A stretch of 64,000 nucleotides of DNA from Sphingomonas palmae. GTDB lineage: Bacteria > Pseudomonadota > Alphaproteobacteria > Sphingomonadales > Sphingomonadaceae. The stretch spans positions 1-64,000 of the forward strand of contig NZ_FNZZ01000007.1 in assembly GCF_900109565.1 (NCBI RefSeq), read 5' to 3'. A program made the position numbers and the translations under genes. This document shows, piece by piece, positions 46,109-56,320 of the stretch; the stretch's first letter is position 1; every line of letters begins with the position of its first letter. The notes below the pieces were generated by a model. It made no database searches, had not been told where the DNA came from, and worked only from the letters and a program-made list of their open reading frames with translations.

Positions 46109-46846
46109 TCACGCGCCCGCCGGTACCATCCACGACAGGTCGACCCGCGACAGCCGGTCGACGTATTTCGCCGCGCGCTTCAACCGCGCCTCGTCCGCCA
46201 GGATCACGCGCGTACCATGCCTGGCGATCAACCCCATCTCCTCCAGCTGGCGCAGCATGCGATTGACGTGCACCGCAGTCAGCCCGCTCGCGTCCCCGAT
46301 CTCCTCCTGCGTCAGCGGCAGCGTAAAGCCGCGCTCGACATCCTCGCCGCCGCGCCGCAACCGGTCGCGGATATCGAGCAGCACCGCCGCGATCCGCGCC
46401 TGCGCCGAGGTTCGCCCCAGCCCCGCGAGCCGGTCGGTCATCGCCGCGCGCTCGGCCTGGTCGATTGCGGTCAGCGCGAGCGCGAGGCGTGGGTGGCGCG
46501 CCAGCACCTCGGCCACCTGCGCGCGGTCGAACAGGCACACCACGCTCTCGCACAAGGCGGCGACGCACTCGGGCGAGTGCGCGTAGGCGAGCGCCGACGC
46601 ACCGGTCAGGTCACCCGGAAACAGGAACCGCAGGATTTGCCGGCTGCCGTCGTCGAGCAGCACGTAGCTCATCATCATCCCGCTGGAGACCACGTACAGA
46701 TCGCTAGTGCGATCGTTCTCGCGCACCAGCACGGCGCCGCGCCTGAGCGAGCGCGAGCGCCCCTGCACCTGCTCCACAGCCTCTCGCTCGGAAGCGGACA
46801 ACGGAAGAAACTCGCCGATCCGATCGGCGAAGGAACGTACCCGCAC
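46109..46846 (-). CDS. Crp/Fnr-family transcriptional regulator
   Basis: This is a 245-residue regulator. The N-terminal cyclic-nucleotide-binding-like barrel (about 20-140) has GMMMSYVLLDDGSRQILRFL, then FPGDLTG. The C-terminal winged helix is LTQEEIGDASGLTAVHVNRM at about 185-205. No FNR-type N-terminal cysteine cluster is seen, so it is not an oxygen sensor of the FNR kind. Such regulators in sphingomonads respond to redox or stress signals. It is convergent with the phosphomannomutase gene and divergent from murA over 183 bp. Confidence 0.92.
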   Translation of the reverse strand: MRVRSFADRIGEFLPLSASEREAVEQVQGRSRSLRRGAVLVRENDRTSDLYVVSSGMMMSYVLLDDGSRQILRFLFPGDLTGASALAYAHSPECVAALCESVVCLFDRAQVAEVLARHPRLALALTAIDQAERAAMTDRLAGLGRTSAQARIAAVLLDIRDRLRRGGEDVERGFTLPLTQEEIGDASGLTAVHVNRMLRQLEEMGLIARHGTRVILADEARLKRAAKYVDRLSRVDLSWMVPAGA

Positions 46847-47029
46847 GCAGTGTTGAACCCCTTGTTATTCCTTCCGCTTATGGGCGACGCGCGCGCTCCC
46901 GCATTAAAGTCGATCAAGCGGGAGCAATCCTGTCCGATTTTCAAGCGAAACGCATGGTCGTAGTGCCTGGGCGAACCGCGCCGCCGGGGGCGGGTTGGCG
47001 ACGACGCCTGGCCAAGCTAGACGCGGGCA

Positions 47030-48313
47030 ATGGACCGTATCCTTATTCGCGGCGGCAACCGGCTGTCGGGCACCCTCCCCATCTCGGGCGCGAAGAACGC
47101 CGCGCTGACGCTGATGCCGTGCGCGATCCTGACCGACGAGCCGCTGACGCTGCGCAACCTGCCGCGCCTCGCCGATGTCGACGGTTTCGGCCACCTGCTC
47201 AACCAGCTGGGTGCCTCGACCCGGATCGAGGGGTCGCGCCCCGACGAGTTCGGCCGCGTGATGACGATCCGCGCCGGTCAGCTGACCAGCGCGGAGGCGC
47301 CGTACGACATCGTGCGCAAGATGCGCGCCTCGATCCTGGTGCTCGGACCCATTCTCGCGCGCGCGGGCGAGGCACGCGTGTCGCTGCCCGGCGGCTGCGC
47401 GATCGGCAACCGCCCGATCGACTTGCACCTGAAGGCGCTGGAAGCGATCGGCGCGAAGCTGGAGATGAGCGCGGGCTACGTCACCGCCTCTGCGCCGGGC
47501 GGGCGCCTGTCGGGTGGTGTCTACCGCTTCCCCGTCGTCTCGGTCGGCGCGACCGAGAACGTCGTCATGGCGGCGGTCACCGCCAGCGGCCCGACCCGCA
47601 TCGAGAATGCCGCGCGCGAGCCCGAGATCGTCGACCTGTGCCGCTGCCTCGTCGCAATGGGCGCGCAGATTCAGGGGATCGGTACCGAGACGCTCGAGAT
47701 CGAGGGGGTCAGCGAGCTACACGGCGCGACCTACTCGGTCATGCCCGACCGGATCGAGGCGGGCAGCTACGCCTGCGCCGCCGCGATCACCGGGGGTGAC
47801 GTGACGCTCACCAACATCGGCACGGACGAGATGGGCGCGACGCTCGCGGCGCTGCGCGAGGCCGGCGTCGAGGTCGAGACCGCGCGCAACACCATCCGTG
47901 TCGCGGCGCCAAACAAGCTGCGCCCGCTCAACATCACCACCGCGCCCTTCCCCGGTTTCGCGACCGACATGCAGGCGCAGTTCATGGCAATGCTGTGCAA
48001 GGCAGAGGGCGCGAGCGTGCTGACCGAGACGATCTTCGAGAACCGCTACATGCACGTCCCCGAACTCGCGCGAATGGGCGCCGACATCCAAGTCCGTGGC
48101 CGCACCGCGGTGGTGCAGGGCGTCGACCGCCTCGTCGGCGCGCCTGTCATGGCGACCGACCTGCGCGCCTCGATGAGCCTCATCATCGCCGGTCTCGTCG
48201 CGGACGGCGAAACGCAGGTCAGCCGCATCTATCACCTCGACCGGGGTTACGAACGGCTGGAGGAGAAGCTCTCCGCGGTCGGTGCCGACATCGAGCGCGT
48301 GGGTGACGGCTGA
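47030..48313 (+). CDS. murA: UDP-N-acetylglucosamine 1-carboxyvinyltransferase
   Basis: This 427-residue enzyme performs the first committed step of peptidoglycan synthesis. The two-domain inside-out barrel begins [20 protein letters not shown]. The catalytic Cys is in [16 protein letters not shown] (about residue 123), the fosfomycin target. [16 protein letters not shown] and the end [13 protein letters not shown] are standard. ATG 47030 is the right start; the 183-bp upstream region is shared with the Crp gene. Confidence 0.96.
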   Translation: MDRILIRGGNRLSGTLPISGAKNAALTLMPCAILTDEPLTLRNLPRLADVDGFGHLLNQLGASTRIEGSRPDEFGRVMTIRAGQLTSAEAPYDIVRKMRASILVLGPILARAGEARVSLPGGCAIGNRPIDLHLKALEAIGAKLEMSAGYVTASAPGGRLSGGVYRFPVVSVGATENVVMAAVTASGPTRIENAAREPEIVDLCRCLVAMGAQIQGIGTETLEIEGVSELHGATYSVMPDRIEAGSYACAAAITGGDVTLTNIGTDEMGATLAALREAGVEVETARNTIRVAAPNKLRPLNITTAPFPGFATDMQAQFMAMLCKAEGASVLTETIFENRYMHVPELARMGADIQVRGRTAVVQGVDRLVGAPVMATDLRASMSLIIAGLVADGETQVSRIYHLDRGYERLEEKLSAVGADIERVGDG

Positions 48314-48364
48314 GGGCGACTAGGCGGGAAAGGGCAACGCGCTTCTACAAATTGAGCGCCCCGC

Positions 48365-49543
48365 TCACACCGCCTGCGCCGCGGCCCAGCCGCTCGCCCA
48401 GGCCCATTGAAAGTTATACCCGCCGAGCCAGCCGGTAACGTCGACCGCCTCGCCGATTGCGTAAAGGCCGGGCAAGTGGCGCGCTTCCATCGTCTTCGAT
48501 GACAGTCCCGCGGTCGCGATGCCGCCGACCGTTACCTCGGCCTTGGCAAACCCCTCGGTGCCATTCGGGTGAAAGCGCCAGTCGGCCAGCCGCCGCTCCG
48601 CCGCCTCCAATGTGCGGTCGGTCGCGAGCCCCAGCTCACCCACCCCAATCACCTCAGCCAGCGCATCGCCTAAACGCCCCGGTAGTGGAAGTGCGGCCGC
48701 CAGCGTACCGCGCGGCCGCACCCGCTTCGCCTTGCGCAGCCACCCCGCCGCCGCACCCGGCACCAGATCGATCGTCACCGCCTCGCCCGGCTTCCAATAG
48801 GACGACACCTGCAGGATCGCGGGACCGCTCAAGCCGCGGTGTGTGAACAGCGCCGCCTCCGCGAACGCCTGACCCTTGCCCTTCGCCGGCACCGATCCCG
48901 CCACCACCGGCGTCGCGACACCCGACAAAGCGCGGAACAGCGCCTCCTCACCCGGCAAGGTGAGCGGCACCAGCGCGGGACGCGGCTCGACCACCTTCAG
49001 CCCGAACCGGCGCGCCAGATCATAAGCGAAGCCGGTCGCGCCCAGCTTCGGGATCGACGGGCCGCCGGTGGCGATCACCAGCGACGGTGCCACATAGCGC
49101 CGCCCGTCATGCTCGACCGTGAAGCGCGCATCGGCGTGGCCGATCTCGCCCAGCGCGCCGCCCAGCCTTAGCGTCACCTGCCCCAGTTCGCACTCGCCAA
49201 GCAGCATCGCCACGATCTGCCGCGCCGATCCGTCGCAGAACAATTGCCCCAGCGTCTTCTCGTGCCATGCGATCCCGTGCCGCTCGACCAGATCGAGGAA
49301 GTCCTGCGCGGTGTAGCGGCCGAGCGCCGATTTGGCGAAATGCGGGTTGGTCGAGACGTAGCGCTCGGCCACCGCCTCGCGGTTGGTGAAATTGCACCGC
49401 CCGCCGCCCGAGATGACGATCTTGCGTCCCGGCTCGGTCCCGTGATCGAGCACGACGACGCGCCGCCCGCGCTGCCCCGCCACGGCCGCGCACATCAGCC
49501 CGGCGCCGCCGGCGCCGAGCACGATCGCATCGAACTGTTCCAT
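48365..49543 (-). CDS. BaiN/HI0933-type FAD-dependent oxidoreductase
   Basis: This is a protein of about 392 residues. The FAD dinucleotide site is AIVLGAGGAGLMCAAVAG at the N-terminus. GGGRCNFTNREA is the family hallmark of HI0933-like flavoproteins. The end WLGGYNFQWAWASGWAAAQ completes the FAD contact. The substrate is unknown; some members reduce bile-acid or related enones. ATG 49543 is preferred over 49561. It is convergent with murA. Confidence 0.9.
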   Translation of the reverse strand: MEQFDAIVLGAGGAGLMCAAVAGQRGRRVVVLDHGTEPGRKIVISGGGRCNFTNREAVAERYVSTNPHFAKSALGRYTAQDFLDLVERHGIAWHEKTLGQLFCDGSARQIVAMLLGECELGQVTLRLGGALGEIGHADARFTVEHDGRRYVAPSLVIATGGPSIPKLGATGFAYDLARRFGLKVVEPRPALVPLTLPGEEALFRALSGVATPVVAGSVPAKGKGQAFAEAALFTHRGLSGPAILQVSSYWKPGEAVTIDLVPGAAAGWLRKAKRVRPRGTLAAALPLPGRLGDALAEVIGVGELGLATDRTLEAAERRLADWRFHPNGTEGFAKAEVTVGGIATAGLSSKTMEARHLPGLYAIGEAVDVTGWLGGYNFQWAWASGWAAAQAV

Positions 49544-49585
49544 GCGAGCCGCCTGCCACAAATGCAGCGTCGGCGCGAGACTCGT

Positions 49586-49620
49586 GCCGGAAGGCGACGG
49601 GCAGTCCGTCGCCCTCCGGC
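49586..49620 (-). terminator. Long hairpin after the cystathionine gamma-synthase-like gene
   Basis: A 15-bp stem (49586-49600 with 49606-49620, one mismatch) and a 5-base loop GCAGT lie 7 bp after that gene's stop on the minus strand. It separates it from the BaiN-type gene downstream. Confidence 0.65.
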
Positions 49621-49627
49621 GTGTGGG

Positions 49628-50962
49628 TCAGATCGCCGCCAGCGCGTTGGCGAAATCAGCGATCAGGTCGTCCGCATCCTCGACCCCGATCGAGATGCGC
49701 ACCAGATTATCGGTGATGCCCAGCGCCTGCTTGCGCTCGTCGGCGACCGACAGATGCGTCATCCCCGCCGGGTGGCTCGCCAGCGTCTCGGTTCCGCCGA
49801 GCGACACCGCCAGTTTGGCGATCTTGAGCGCGTCGAGGAAGCGGAATGCCTCCGCCTCGCCGCCCTTCAAGTAGAGCGAGAAGGTCGACCCGCCGCCGGT
49901 GCAGTTACGGCGATAGATGTCGGCCTGACGCCCCTCCGGCCCCTCGGTGCTGCCCTCGGCCAGGAAGCCGAGATAGCCGACGCGCTCGACCTGCGGCTGG
50001 TCGCGCAGCCAGGCGCACACCTTGGCCGCATTCTCGCCCGCGCGGCTCATCCTGAGTTCCAGCGTCTCGAGACTGCGCAGCAGCATCCACGCGGTGTTGG
50101 GATCGCAGATCGTGCCGATCGTGTTGCGCATGGCGCGGATGGTGTTGATCTGCTCCTTCGACCCCAGCACGCCGCCCGCGACCAGATCGGAGTGGCCGCC
50201 AGCATATTTTGTGAGTGAATAGACGACGATGTCGGCGCCGTGCTTGAGCGGCTGCGACCAGAGTGGCCCCAGGAAGGTGTTGTCGATCGCGATCGGCGGC
50301 TTGGCATCATGGTTCGCGAACACCGCGTCGCGGCTCGCCGCCACCGCCTCGACGTCGACCAGCGCGTTGGTCGGGTTGGCCGGGCTCTCGAGATAGATCA
50401 GCGCGACGTTGCCGCTCGCCGCCGCCTTGTGCAGCACCGCGTCGATCTCCTCGCGCGTCGCGCCCGCCGGAAAGTCGAGCCAGTTGATGCCGAACTTGCC
50501 CAGCACGCGCGCGATCAGCGTCTCGGTCGCGGCGTACAGCGGCCCCGAGTGGACGATGGTGTCGCCAGGCTTGACCATCGAAAGGAACAGGGTCGCGATC
50601 GCCGACATGCCGCTGGAGAAAGCGAGCGCGTCCTCGGCGCCCTCCCAGATGCCGAGCCGGTCCTCCAGAATCTCCTGGTTCGGCCCGTTGAAGCGCGAGT
50701 AGACGAGACCCTCGGCACCGCCCGGACGCTTGCCGGTCACGCCCTCGAAATGCCGCTTGCCTGCCGCCGCGTTGGGGAACACGAAGGTCGAGGTCAGGAA
50801 CACTGGCGGCTTCAACGACCCTTCCGACAGCGCGGGGTCGTAGCCATGCCCCATCATCAGCGTCGCAGGCTTCAGCGTACGCCCGCCGATCGCATCCACC
50901 TCCGGCTTGGGGCTGATGCGCTGTTCGACGCCGGTCATGTCGGCTTCGGTCTGGTCGGGCAT
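49628..50962 (-). CDS. Cystathionine gamma-synthase family PLP enzyme
   Basis: This is a 444-residue Cys/Met-metabolism PLP-dependent enzyme. ATG 50962 was chosen because the frame further upstream has no family similarity. Family stretches are VYSRFNGPNQEILEDRL, FSSGMSAIATLFLSMVKPGD, IDNTFLGPLWSQPLKHGAD and the PLP lysine in YSLTKYAGGHSDLVAGGV. It could be cystathionine gamma-synthase, a lyase or a methionine gamma-lyase-like enzyme; sequence alone does not decide. The N-terminus has about 45 extra residues. Confidence 0.9.
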   Translation of the reverse strand: MPDQTEADMTGVEQRISPKPEVDAIGGRTLKPATLMMGHGYDPALSEGSLKPPVFLTSTFVFPNAAAGKRHFEGVTGKRPGGAEGLVYSRFNGPNQEILEDRLGIWEGAEDALAFSSGMSAIATLFLSMVKPGDTIVHSGPLYAATETLIARVLGKFGINWLDFPAGATREEIDAVLHKAAASGNVALIYLESPANPTNALVDVEAVAASRDAVFANHDAKPPIAIDNTFLGPLWSQPLKHGADIVVYSLTKYAGGHSDLVAGGVLGSKEQINTIRAMRNTIGTICDPNTAWMLLRSLETLELRMSRAGENAAKVCAWLRDQPQVERVGYLGFLAEGSTEGPEGRQADIYRRNCTGGGSTFSLYLKGGEAEAFRFLDALKIAKLAVSLGGTETLASHPAGMTHLSVADERKQALGITDNLVRISIGVEDADDLIADFANALAAI

Positions 50963-51006
50963 TCTATTCCTCTCGTGTCGCGGTAACGCCGAACCGACGG
51001 TGCCGC

Positions 51007-51402
51007 TTAGGGTTTGGTGTAGGGCGTGAAGTCGCCCAGGGCGCAGCTGCCGGTCGTGATCCCCGGCACCGGTTGCACCGTGGTCGCGATGTCGCCGCTG
51101 CACGTCCGCGTCTGATACTGCCGTGTGACGAGCGCGTCACCCTGTGCGACACGCTCGCACCCGCCGGTGGTCTGGCTGACGTAGACCAGTTTGTCGCTGA
51201 CCCGGTAGATCAGCTTGTCGCCGTAGGCACTCAGCTGCGCCTGGCGAAAGCGCGTGTCGATGCACGACTGCGGCTTGCCCGCGACCTTGCCCGCGATCAG
51301 TTTCTGGTACGCCAGCTCAGGCGTGTCGCGCTTGGCGAGCGCCGCACCTCCGGCACCCAGCCCGACACCCGCGATCAGCAACACTGCGGCAAGTCTACGC
51401 AT
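51007..51402 (-). CDS. Unknown exported protein
   Basis: This 131-residue protein has a clear signal peptide (MRRLAAVLLIAGVGLG, then AGGAALA). The mature part has cysteines at SCIDTRF, GGCERVA, RTCSGDI and GSCALGD, four in all, which could form two disulfides. No domain name comes to mind; similar small exported proteins are seen in sphingomonads. ATG 51402 is preferred to 51432. Confidence 0.8.
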   Translation of the reverse strand: MRRLAAVLLIAGVGLGAGGAALAKRDTPELAYQKLIAGKVAGKPQSCIDTRFRQAQLSAYGDKLIYRVSDKLVYVSQTTGGCERVAQGDALVTRQYQTRTCSGDIATTVQPVPGITTGSCALGDFTPYTKP

Positions 51403-51437
51403 CGCATCCACTCCTCGTCCTACGAGTGCCAACGCAC

Positions 51438-52190
51438 TCAGCCGCGAAAAGAATCCTTCCCCTCACGCAACCGCTTGAATTCAGCCGCATCGCTCGCGCG
51501 CATGAACGGGTTGGTCGCCTGTTCCGCAGCGATCGTCGTCGGCACGGTCGGCTCACCCGCGTCGCGCTTCCGGTCGACCTCGGCCATCCGCTGAACAAGC
51601 GCCTGATTGTCTGCATCGACCGACAGCGCGAAGCGACCGTTCGACTGCGTGTACTCGTGCCCGCAATAGACCTGCGTCTCACCCGGCAGCGCGGCGTAGC
51701 GGCGCAGATTGTCGAACATCTGCTCCGCCGTCCCCTCGAACAACCGTCCGCACCCGAGCGCGAACAGCGTGTCGCCGGTGAACAGCGCAGCGTCGTTGGC
51801 GAAATGGAACGCGACATGCCCCGCGGTATGACCCGGCACGTGCATCACGGTCGCGGCATGCGCGCCGAGCGACACCGTGTCGCCCTCACCCACGCCGCGG
51901 TCGAGCGCACCGATCTTGGCGCGCTCCGCCTCCGGGCCGATCACCTTGGCACCGGTCGCCGCGACGACGCCGGCGTTGCCGCCGACGTGATCGGGGTGCC
52001 AGTGCGTCGCCCAGATCGCCCCGATCTTCCACCCGCGCGCCGCCGCGGCATCGAGCACCGGTTTCGCCTCGCCCGGATCGACCACGACCGTCTCGCCGCT
52101 GTCGGTGTCGTGGACCAACCACGAATAATTGTCCGACAGCACAGGCACGCGGACGATCTCGAGCCCTGACCCGGACAAGCCGCCGTCCAT
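51438..52190 (-). CDS. gloB: Hydroxyacylglutathione hydrolase (glyoxalase II)
   Basis: This 250-residue metallo-beta-lactamase-fold enzyme hydrolyses S-lactoylglutathione. Zinc motifs are ATHWHPDHVGG, HVPGHTAGH, FTGDTLFALGCGRLFEGT and VYCGHEYTQSN. The C-terminal helical domain ends FKRLREGKDSFRG. Its ATG 52190 shares a base with the gloA stop, placing both glyoxalases in one operon. Confidence 0.95.
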   Translation of the reverse strand: MDGGLSGSGLEIVRVPVLSDNYSWLVHDTDSGETVVVDPGEAKPVLDAAAARGWKIGAIWATHWHPDHVGGNAGVVAATGAKVIGPEAERAKIGALDRGVGEGDTVSLGAHAATVMHVPGHTAGHVAFHFANDAALFTGDTLFALGCGRLFEGTAEQMFDNLRRYAALPGETQVYCGHEYTQSNGRFALSVDADNQALVQRMAEVDRKRDAGEPTVPTTIAAEQATNPFMRASDAAEFKRLREGKDSFRG

Positions 52191-52642
52191 TACCACGTGC
52201 CCGTGTTGGGCATCGACTTCCACGGCTCGGCCGGCTCCTTCGCGCCGCCTTCCTGCAGCAGCTCGATCGAGATGCCGTCGGGCGACTTCACGAACGCCAT
52301 GTACCCGTCGCGCGGAGGGCGATGGACGATATGCCCCGCGTCCTGCACGCGCCGGCACGTCTCGTAGATGTCGTCGACATAGTAGGCCAAGTGCCCGAAA
52401 TTGCGCCCGCCGCTATACTCCTCGGGTGCCTCCCCCTCGTTCGGCCAATTGTAGGTCAGCTCGACCTCGGCCTTCGCGCGCTCGCCCGGCGCGTTCATGT
52501 CCTCTGGCGTGGCGAGGAAGATCAGCGTGAACCGACCCGCATCGTTCTCCATCCGGCGGACTTCCTTCAGACCCAGCACCTCGAAAAAGGCGATCGTCTT
52601 GTCGGGATCGGCGACGCGGATCATGGTATGGAGGTATTTCAT
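52190..52642 (-). CDS. gloA: Lactoylglutathione lyase (glyoxalase I)
   Basis: This 150-residue VOC-fold enzyme converts the methylglyoxal-glutathione adduct. Metal ligands are visible in KYLHTMIRV (His), EVELTYNW (Glu), [11 protein letters not shown] (His) and ISIELLQ (Glu). ATG 52642 overlaps the TPR gene stop by 4 bp. The C-terminal 20 residues are less conserved. Pathway partner gloB follows directly. Confidence 0.95.
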   Translation of the reverse strand: MKYLHTMIRVADPDKTIAFFEVLGLKEVRRMENDAGRFTLIFLATPEDMNAPGERAKAEVELTYNWPNEGEAPEEYSGGRNFGHLAYYVDDIYETCRRVQDAGHIVHRPPRDGYMAFVKSPDGISIELLQEGGAKEPAEPWKSMPNTGTW

Positions 52643-53373
52643 TTGGCGGCATCTCCTGCGAACTGCGTAAGCGCGTTGGCGGCTGAACGCCCGGCGGGCG
52701 CATCGGGTGCCAACCGCGCGGCTTCCTTCCACGCCGCCTGCGCGCCCGCCGCGTCGCCCGCGGCCGCCGCGATGTTTCCCGCCTCGAGCTGGACCGAGGC
52801 ATCGTCGGCCGATCGCCTGAGCGCCTGCGCGATGTCGAGCTTGGCGCGCGGCAGATCGCCCATCCGCCGCGCCAGCGTGGCCGACAACAGCCACGCGAGC
52901 GGATCGTCGGCGGCGTCTCTCGTCGCCAGATCGAGGTCGACCCGCGCCGCCTTGATGTCGCCGGTCGCGACCAGCGCGCGAGCACGGTCGAGGTACGCTT
53001 CGCCGCGCTTGAGGTCGGTCAGCGTCCCCGCCGCCAGTGCCGCGTCGAGCGCGGCCCGCGCCTTCGCCGCGTCGCCCGCCGCCAGCCACGCATTCCCCGC
53101 CTGCGCCCAGTAGTCCGCCGCGCGCGCCTCGTGCGCGACCTCGGCGTTCCTCGCCGCCGCGGTGAAGGCGGTCGCCGCGCCGGCGTAATCGTCCTGCCCC
53201 GCGAGCGCTGCCCCCCGGCACGCCTCGCCCGCGCGCCCCAGCATCCGCGCAGCCTGCTCGGCCCCCGCGGGATCGCTGCGCGCCTGCGCGAGGCAGGCGT
53301 CGAGCTGCGCCGCGGGAGTTGTCGGAACAGGCGCAGCGGCTTGCGCAGTCAGCGCGGCGAGCAAAAGGATCAC
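52639..53373 (-). CDS. Exported TPR-repeat protein
   Basis: This is a 244-residue protein from GTG 53373, which overlaps the hydrolase stop (GTGA). The N-terminus [17 protein letters not shown] is a signal peptide. Ala-rich helical repeats follow, reading as TPRs (for example [20 protein letters not shown] and [20 protein letters not shown]). It likely acts as a periplasmic scaffold, unknown partner. Very Ala-rich composition can mimic TPRs, so the repeat count is uncertain. Confidence 0.8.
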   Translation of the reverse strand: MILLLAALTAQAAAPVPTTPAAQLDACLAQARSDPAGAEQAARMLGRAGEACRGAALAGQDDYAGAATAFTAAARNAEVAHEARAADYWAQAGNAWLAAGDAAKARAALDAALAAGTLTDLKRGEAYLDRARALVATGDIKAARVDLDLATRDAADDPLAWLLSATLARRMGDLPRAKLDIAQALRRSADDASVQLEAGNIAAAAGDAAGAQAAWKEAARLAPDAPAGRSAANALTQFAGDAAK

Positions 53374-54098
53374 GGCAGCACGTCCTCCACCGCACGGATC
53401 AGCAGCGCGATGTCGGTATCGCGCGACAGGCGGTGATCGCCGTCCTTGACCAGCCACGTCTGAACGTCGCTTGAAGCCAGCATCTCCGCCAGCCGACAGG
53501 TGCGATGCCACGGCACCTCGGCGTCCTTCTGCCCCTGCAGAAAGCGGACCGGCTGCGGGATCGCGATCTCGCCGAACATCAGCCGGTTGGCCTCGCCCGA
53601 CTGCCAGAACCGCCGGGTGTAGACGGTCGGCGCAGGGCCGTATTTGTTCGGCCGTTCCAGCCGTCCGTGCTGGAGCAGGTACATCTTCTCGTCCGACGAG
53701 AAGCCCCAGTCGGTGAAATCAGGCGCGGGCGCGATCCCGACCAATGCGTGGACACGCTCGGGCCGTACCTTCGCGGCGAGCAGCATGATCCACCCGCCCA
53801 TCGACGATCCGACCAGCACCACCGGTCCCTCGACCGCGTCGTCGATCATCGCCAGCGCATCGTCGCGCCAGTCGGCCAGGCTCTGCTCCTCGAACTTCCC
53901 CTCCGACGCGCCGCACCCGGCATAGTCGAAGCGCAGGAATGCGCGGCCTTGCGCCTTCGCCCATGCCTCCAGCGCGACCGCCTTCGTCCCCGTCATGTCG
54001 GACGCGTAGCCCGGCAGGAACACGATCGCGGGGCCGCGACCCTCGGTCAGGTGATAGGCGAGACGCGGTCGCTCGGCGGCAGGAGTGGTATCGGACAT
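53370..54098 (-). CDS. Alpha/beta-hydrolase
   Basis: This is a 242-residue protein of the alpha/beta-hydrolase fold. The nucleophile elbow is [13 protein letters not shown], the acid is probably in [10 protein letters not shown] and the His in [10 protein letters not shown]. The start matches [11 protein letters not shown], the oxyanion region. It resembles the short lipase/palmitoyl-thioesterase ABHD10-like group. It heads an operon hydrolase-TPR-gloA-gloB with overlapping ends. Confidence 0.9.
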   Translation of the reverse strand: MSDTTPAAERPRLAYHLTEGRGPAIVFLPGYASDMTGTKAVALEAWAKAQGRAFLRFDYAGCGASEGKFEEQSLADWRDDALAMIDDAVEGPVVLVGSSMGGWIMLLAAKVRPERVHALVGIAPAPDFTDWGFSSDEKMYLLQHGRLERPNKYGPAPTVYTRRFWQSGEANRLMFGEIAIPQPVRFLQGQKDAEVPWHRTCRLAEMLASSDVQTWLVKDGDHRLSRDTDIALLIRAVEDVLP

Positions 54099-54154
54099 GG
54101 CGGCTGCTTAGACCCGCGCGCGGCCACACGCAAAAGCGCTCGCGGGCAAACCGG

Positions 54155-54355
54155 TCAGCCGCGCGACGGGCTGACGAACACCTGTTCGATCGCGACGCCG
54201 AACAGCTCGGCAATGCGGAACGCGAGCGGCAGCGAGGGATCGTAGCGCCCGGTCTCGATCGCGTTGACGCTCTGCCGGCTGACCTCCAGCAGGTCGGCGA
54301 GATGCTGCTGGCTCCACCCGCGCGCGCCGCGCAGGTCGCGCAGATGGTTAGTCAC
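54155..54355 (-). CDS. XRE-family transcriptional regulator
   Basis: This 66-residue regulator is a single helix-turn-helix domain (LRDLRGARGWSQQHLADLLE, then VSRQSVNAIETGRYDPSL) of the small Cro/CI type YozG-like. GTG 54355 overlaps the upstream membrane-protein stop (GTGA). The pair membrane protein/XRE is common; the regulator likely represses its own promoter, where a palindrome is present. Confidence 0.93.
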   Translation of the reverse strand: MTNHLRDLRGARGWSQQHLADLLEVSRQSVNAIETGRYDPSLPLAFRIAELFGVAIEQVFVSPSRG

Positions 54356-54765
54356 GCGCGCGCCTCGATCACGCGGTTGACGCATGTGCCCAGGCCCAGT
54401 CCTGCGAACCACAGCACCGCGACGAAATAGGCGTCGACGTGGCCGGCAACCCCGAAGCTTTCGAGGAACCCCCAGATGGTCGCGATCGACAGCGCGAAAC
54501 CGCTCGCCACCAGCGTCTGTCGCACGGTCAGCATGCGCAGATACTCGTCGCGTTCCTCGATCAGGTAGCGCGCGATCGCGGCGAAGACTCCGATGATCGG
54601 CAGTGCGGGCAGCACCGCCAGCATCACCGCCGGCACCCCGGTGATCGCCGCATGCCGAAACAGGTAGGTCACGGCGAGCAGCAGCAGCGCATAGGCTGCG
54701 CTCAACCACAACACGTCGCGGTTGTAGCGGCGTTGCGCGGCATTGCGGGCGACACATGACGACAT
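54352..54765 (-). CDS. Four-helix membrane protein paired with the XRE regulator
   Basis: This is a 137-residue protein with four hydrophobic segments (LSAAYALLLLAVTYLF; VMLAVLPALPIIGVFAAIA; TLVASGFALSIATIWGFL; FVAVLWFAGLGLGTCV). The loop EERDEYLRMLTVRQTL is typical of such partners. It probably has a sensing or stress role, but nothing specific can be stated. It is transcribed first, with the regulator second. Confidence 0.85.
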   Translation of the reverse strand: MSSCVARNAAQRRYNRDVLWLSAAYALLLLAVTYLFRHAAITGVPAVMLAVLPALPIIGVFAAIARYLIEERDEYLRMLTVRQTLVASGFALSIATIWGFLESFGVAGHVDAYFVAVLWFAGLGLGTCVNRVIEARA

Positions 54766-54794
54766 CGACTCACTCCCCTGATTGACAAGGGAGC

Positions 54795-54822
54795 TTTACA
54801 TGACAAGCTTGTTTTACGTCAA
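54795..54822 (-). promoter_or_regulatory. Promoter with palindromic operator of the membrane protein/XRE pair
   Basis: On the minus strand TTGACG (54822-54817) and TGTAAA (54800-54795) are separated by 16 bp, giving a fair -35/-10. The spacer holds the palindrome ACAAGCTTGT (54803-54812). CTTGTCA occurs twice, 18 bp apart (54807-54801 and again at 54789-54783). This looks like an autoregulated XRE operator. The -35 overlaps the stop of the upstream Mur-ligase gene. Confidence 0.6.
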
Positions 54823-56261
54823 GCGTGCTTGTCACCTAGCTGAACGACCATCTCGGCGGCGAGCAGGCTCAACGTGTCGTCGCGCGCACCCATGACGACG
54901 ATGCGGTCGCCCGCGCGCGCCTGGGCGACCAGATGCGCCGCCGCCGCCGCGCGGTCGGGGATGTGGAGTGCGCGACGCCCGCTCACCTCCACGTCGCGCA
55001 CGATGTCGGCGCTGGTCACCTCGCGATTGGTGGTGCCGCCGTGATAGACCGGGTCGGGCATGACGAGCAGGTCGTCCACCGCCAGCGTGTTCGCGAACAT
55101 CGCCACCAGCTCGGCGCGCATCACCTTGAGCGGCCCGAAACCGTGCGGCTGGAACAGCACCAGCAACCGGCCCGGAAAGGCGTGCAGCGTGTCCAGCGTC
55201 GCCGCGATCTTGTCCGGGTTGTGGCCGAAGTCGTCAATCACCGACACGCCTCCGGCATCGCCGACGAGATCGAACCGGCGTCTAAGCCCCGTGAAGCACG
55301 CCAGCGCCGCGGCTGCATCACTCAGCGGCACACCGGCCGCCATCGCAGCGCCGAGTGCCGCAAGCGCGTTCGACACGTTGTGCCGGCCCGGCACCTGCAA
55401 CCGCACCGGCAGCGTACCGCCGTCGTGATGCAGCATGAACGATACCGCGAACGGCTCCTCGCGCAGGTCGCGCGCGACGAGGTCACCCGTGCCCTCGACC
55501 GAGAAGCGCGTTACCCGCGACGCGGGCAGCGTCATCGCCAGCGCGGCCGCATCGGCATTGTCGGCGTTGACCACCGCGTGGCGCGTGTGCGCGATGAAGT
55601 CGCCGAACAGGATGTTCAGCTCGTCGAGCGCCTTGTGGTCGAGGCTGACGTTGTTGAGTACGGCGACGTGCGGGCGATAGAGCGCGATCGATCCGTCGCT
55701 CTCGTCCACTTCGCTGACGTATGCATCGCCTGCGCCGACCAGTGCGCTCGCGAACGGGCGGTCGGCGGCGACGAAATCCTTCATCACCGCGCCGTTCATC
55801 ACGCTGGGATCGCGGCCGGTCTGGTGCAGGATCGTCGCGATCATGCCCGTGACGGTCGATTTGCCGCTCGTCCCCGCCACCCCGATCGGCAGCGCGGCGG
55901 CGTTGAACAGCGCCGCGTTCAGTTCCGCCCGCGTCATCCGCGCGCAGCCGATCCGCGCCGCCGCGACCATGTCCGCGACCGTGTCCTCCACCGCGGCGGA
56001 GGCGACGACGATCTGCTCCGCCGACACGACGCCGCTGCCGTCCTGCGCGAACAGCTCGATGCCTTGTCCACGCAACGCGTCGAACTTCGCCGGTACACGC
56101 CCCTGGTCGAGCCCGCGGTCCGAACCCGCCACGATCGCGCCACGCCCGGCCAGGATCATCGCCAGCGGCATCATCCCCGACCCGCCGATCCCGACCAGAA
56201 AGAAGCGCCTGCCGCGCACGTCGCCGAAGACCCCGCCCGGGGCCGCATTGCCGTTCTGCAT
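54819..56261 (-). CDS. Mur ligase homologue (MurC/Mpl-like)
   Basis: This is a 480-residue Mur ligase-fold enzyme. The N-terminal UDP-binding domain has [18 protein letters not shown]. The ATP loop is [14 protein letters not shown], with Ser where MurC and Mpl have His (GTHGKT). The central motif is [14 protein letters not shown] and the C-terminal domain ends in a Rossmann-like region ([15 protein letters not shown]). It is probably an accessory ligase of the MurC/Mpl branch, perhaps recycling murein peptides, because it is divergent from an LD-carboxypeptidase. The standard murC of the dcw cluster would lie elsewhere. Confidence 0.8.
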   Translation of the reverse strand: MQNGNAAPGGVFGDVRGRRFFLVGIGGSGMMPLAMILAGRGAIVAGSDRGLDQGRVPAKFDALRGQGIELFAQDGSGVVSAEQIVVASAAVEDTVADMVAAARIGCARMTRAELNAALFNAAALPIGVAGTSGKSTVTGMIATILHQTGRDPSVMNGAVMKDFVAADRPFASALVGAGDAYVSEVDESDGSIALYRPHVAVLNNVSLDHKALDELNILFGDFIAHTRHAVVNADNADAAALAMTLPASRVTRFSVEGTGDLVARDLREEPFAVSFMLHHDGGTLPVRLQVPGRHNVSNALAALGAAMAAGVPLSDAAAALACFTGLRRRFDLVGDAGGVSVIDDFGHNPDKIAATLDTLHAFPGRLLVLFQPHGFGPLKVMRAELVAMFANTLAVDDLLVMPDPVYHGGTTNREVTSADIVRDVEVSGRRALHIPDRAAAAAHLVAQARAGDRIVVMGARDDTLSLLAAEMVVQLGDKHA

Positions 56262-56320
56262 GGCAACGCGCTATCGGCGGTCCGCGCCATTGGGGCAAGC
56301 CAGGGGAGTGGATCAGGAAC

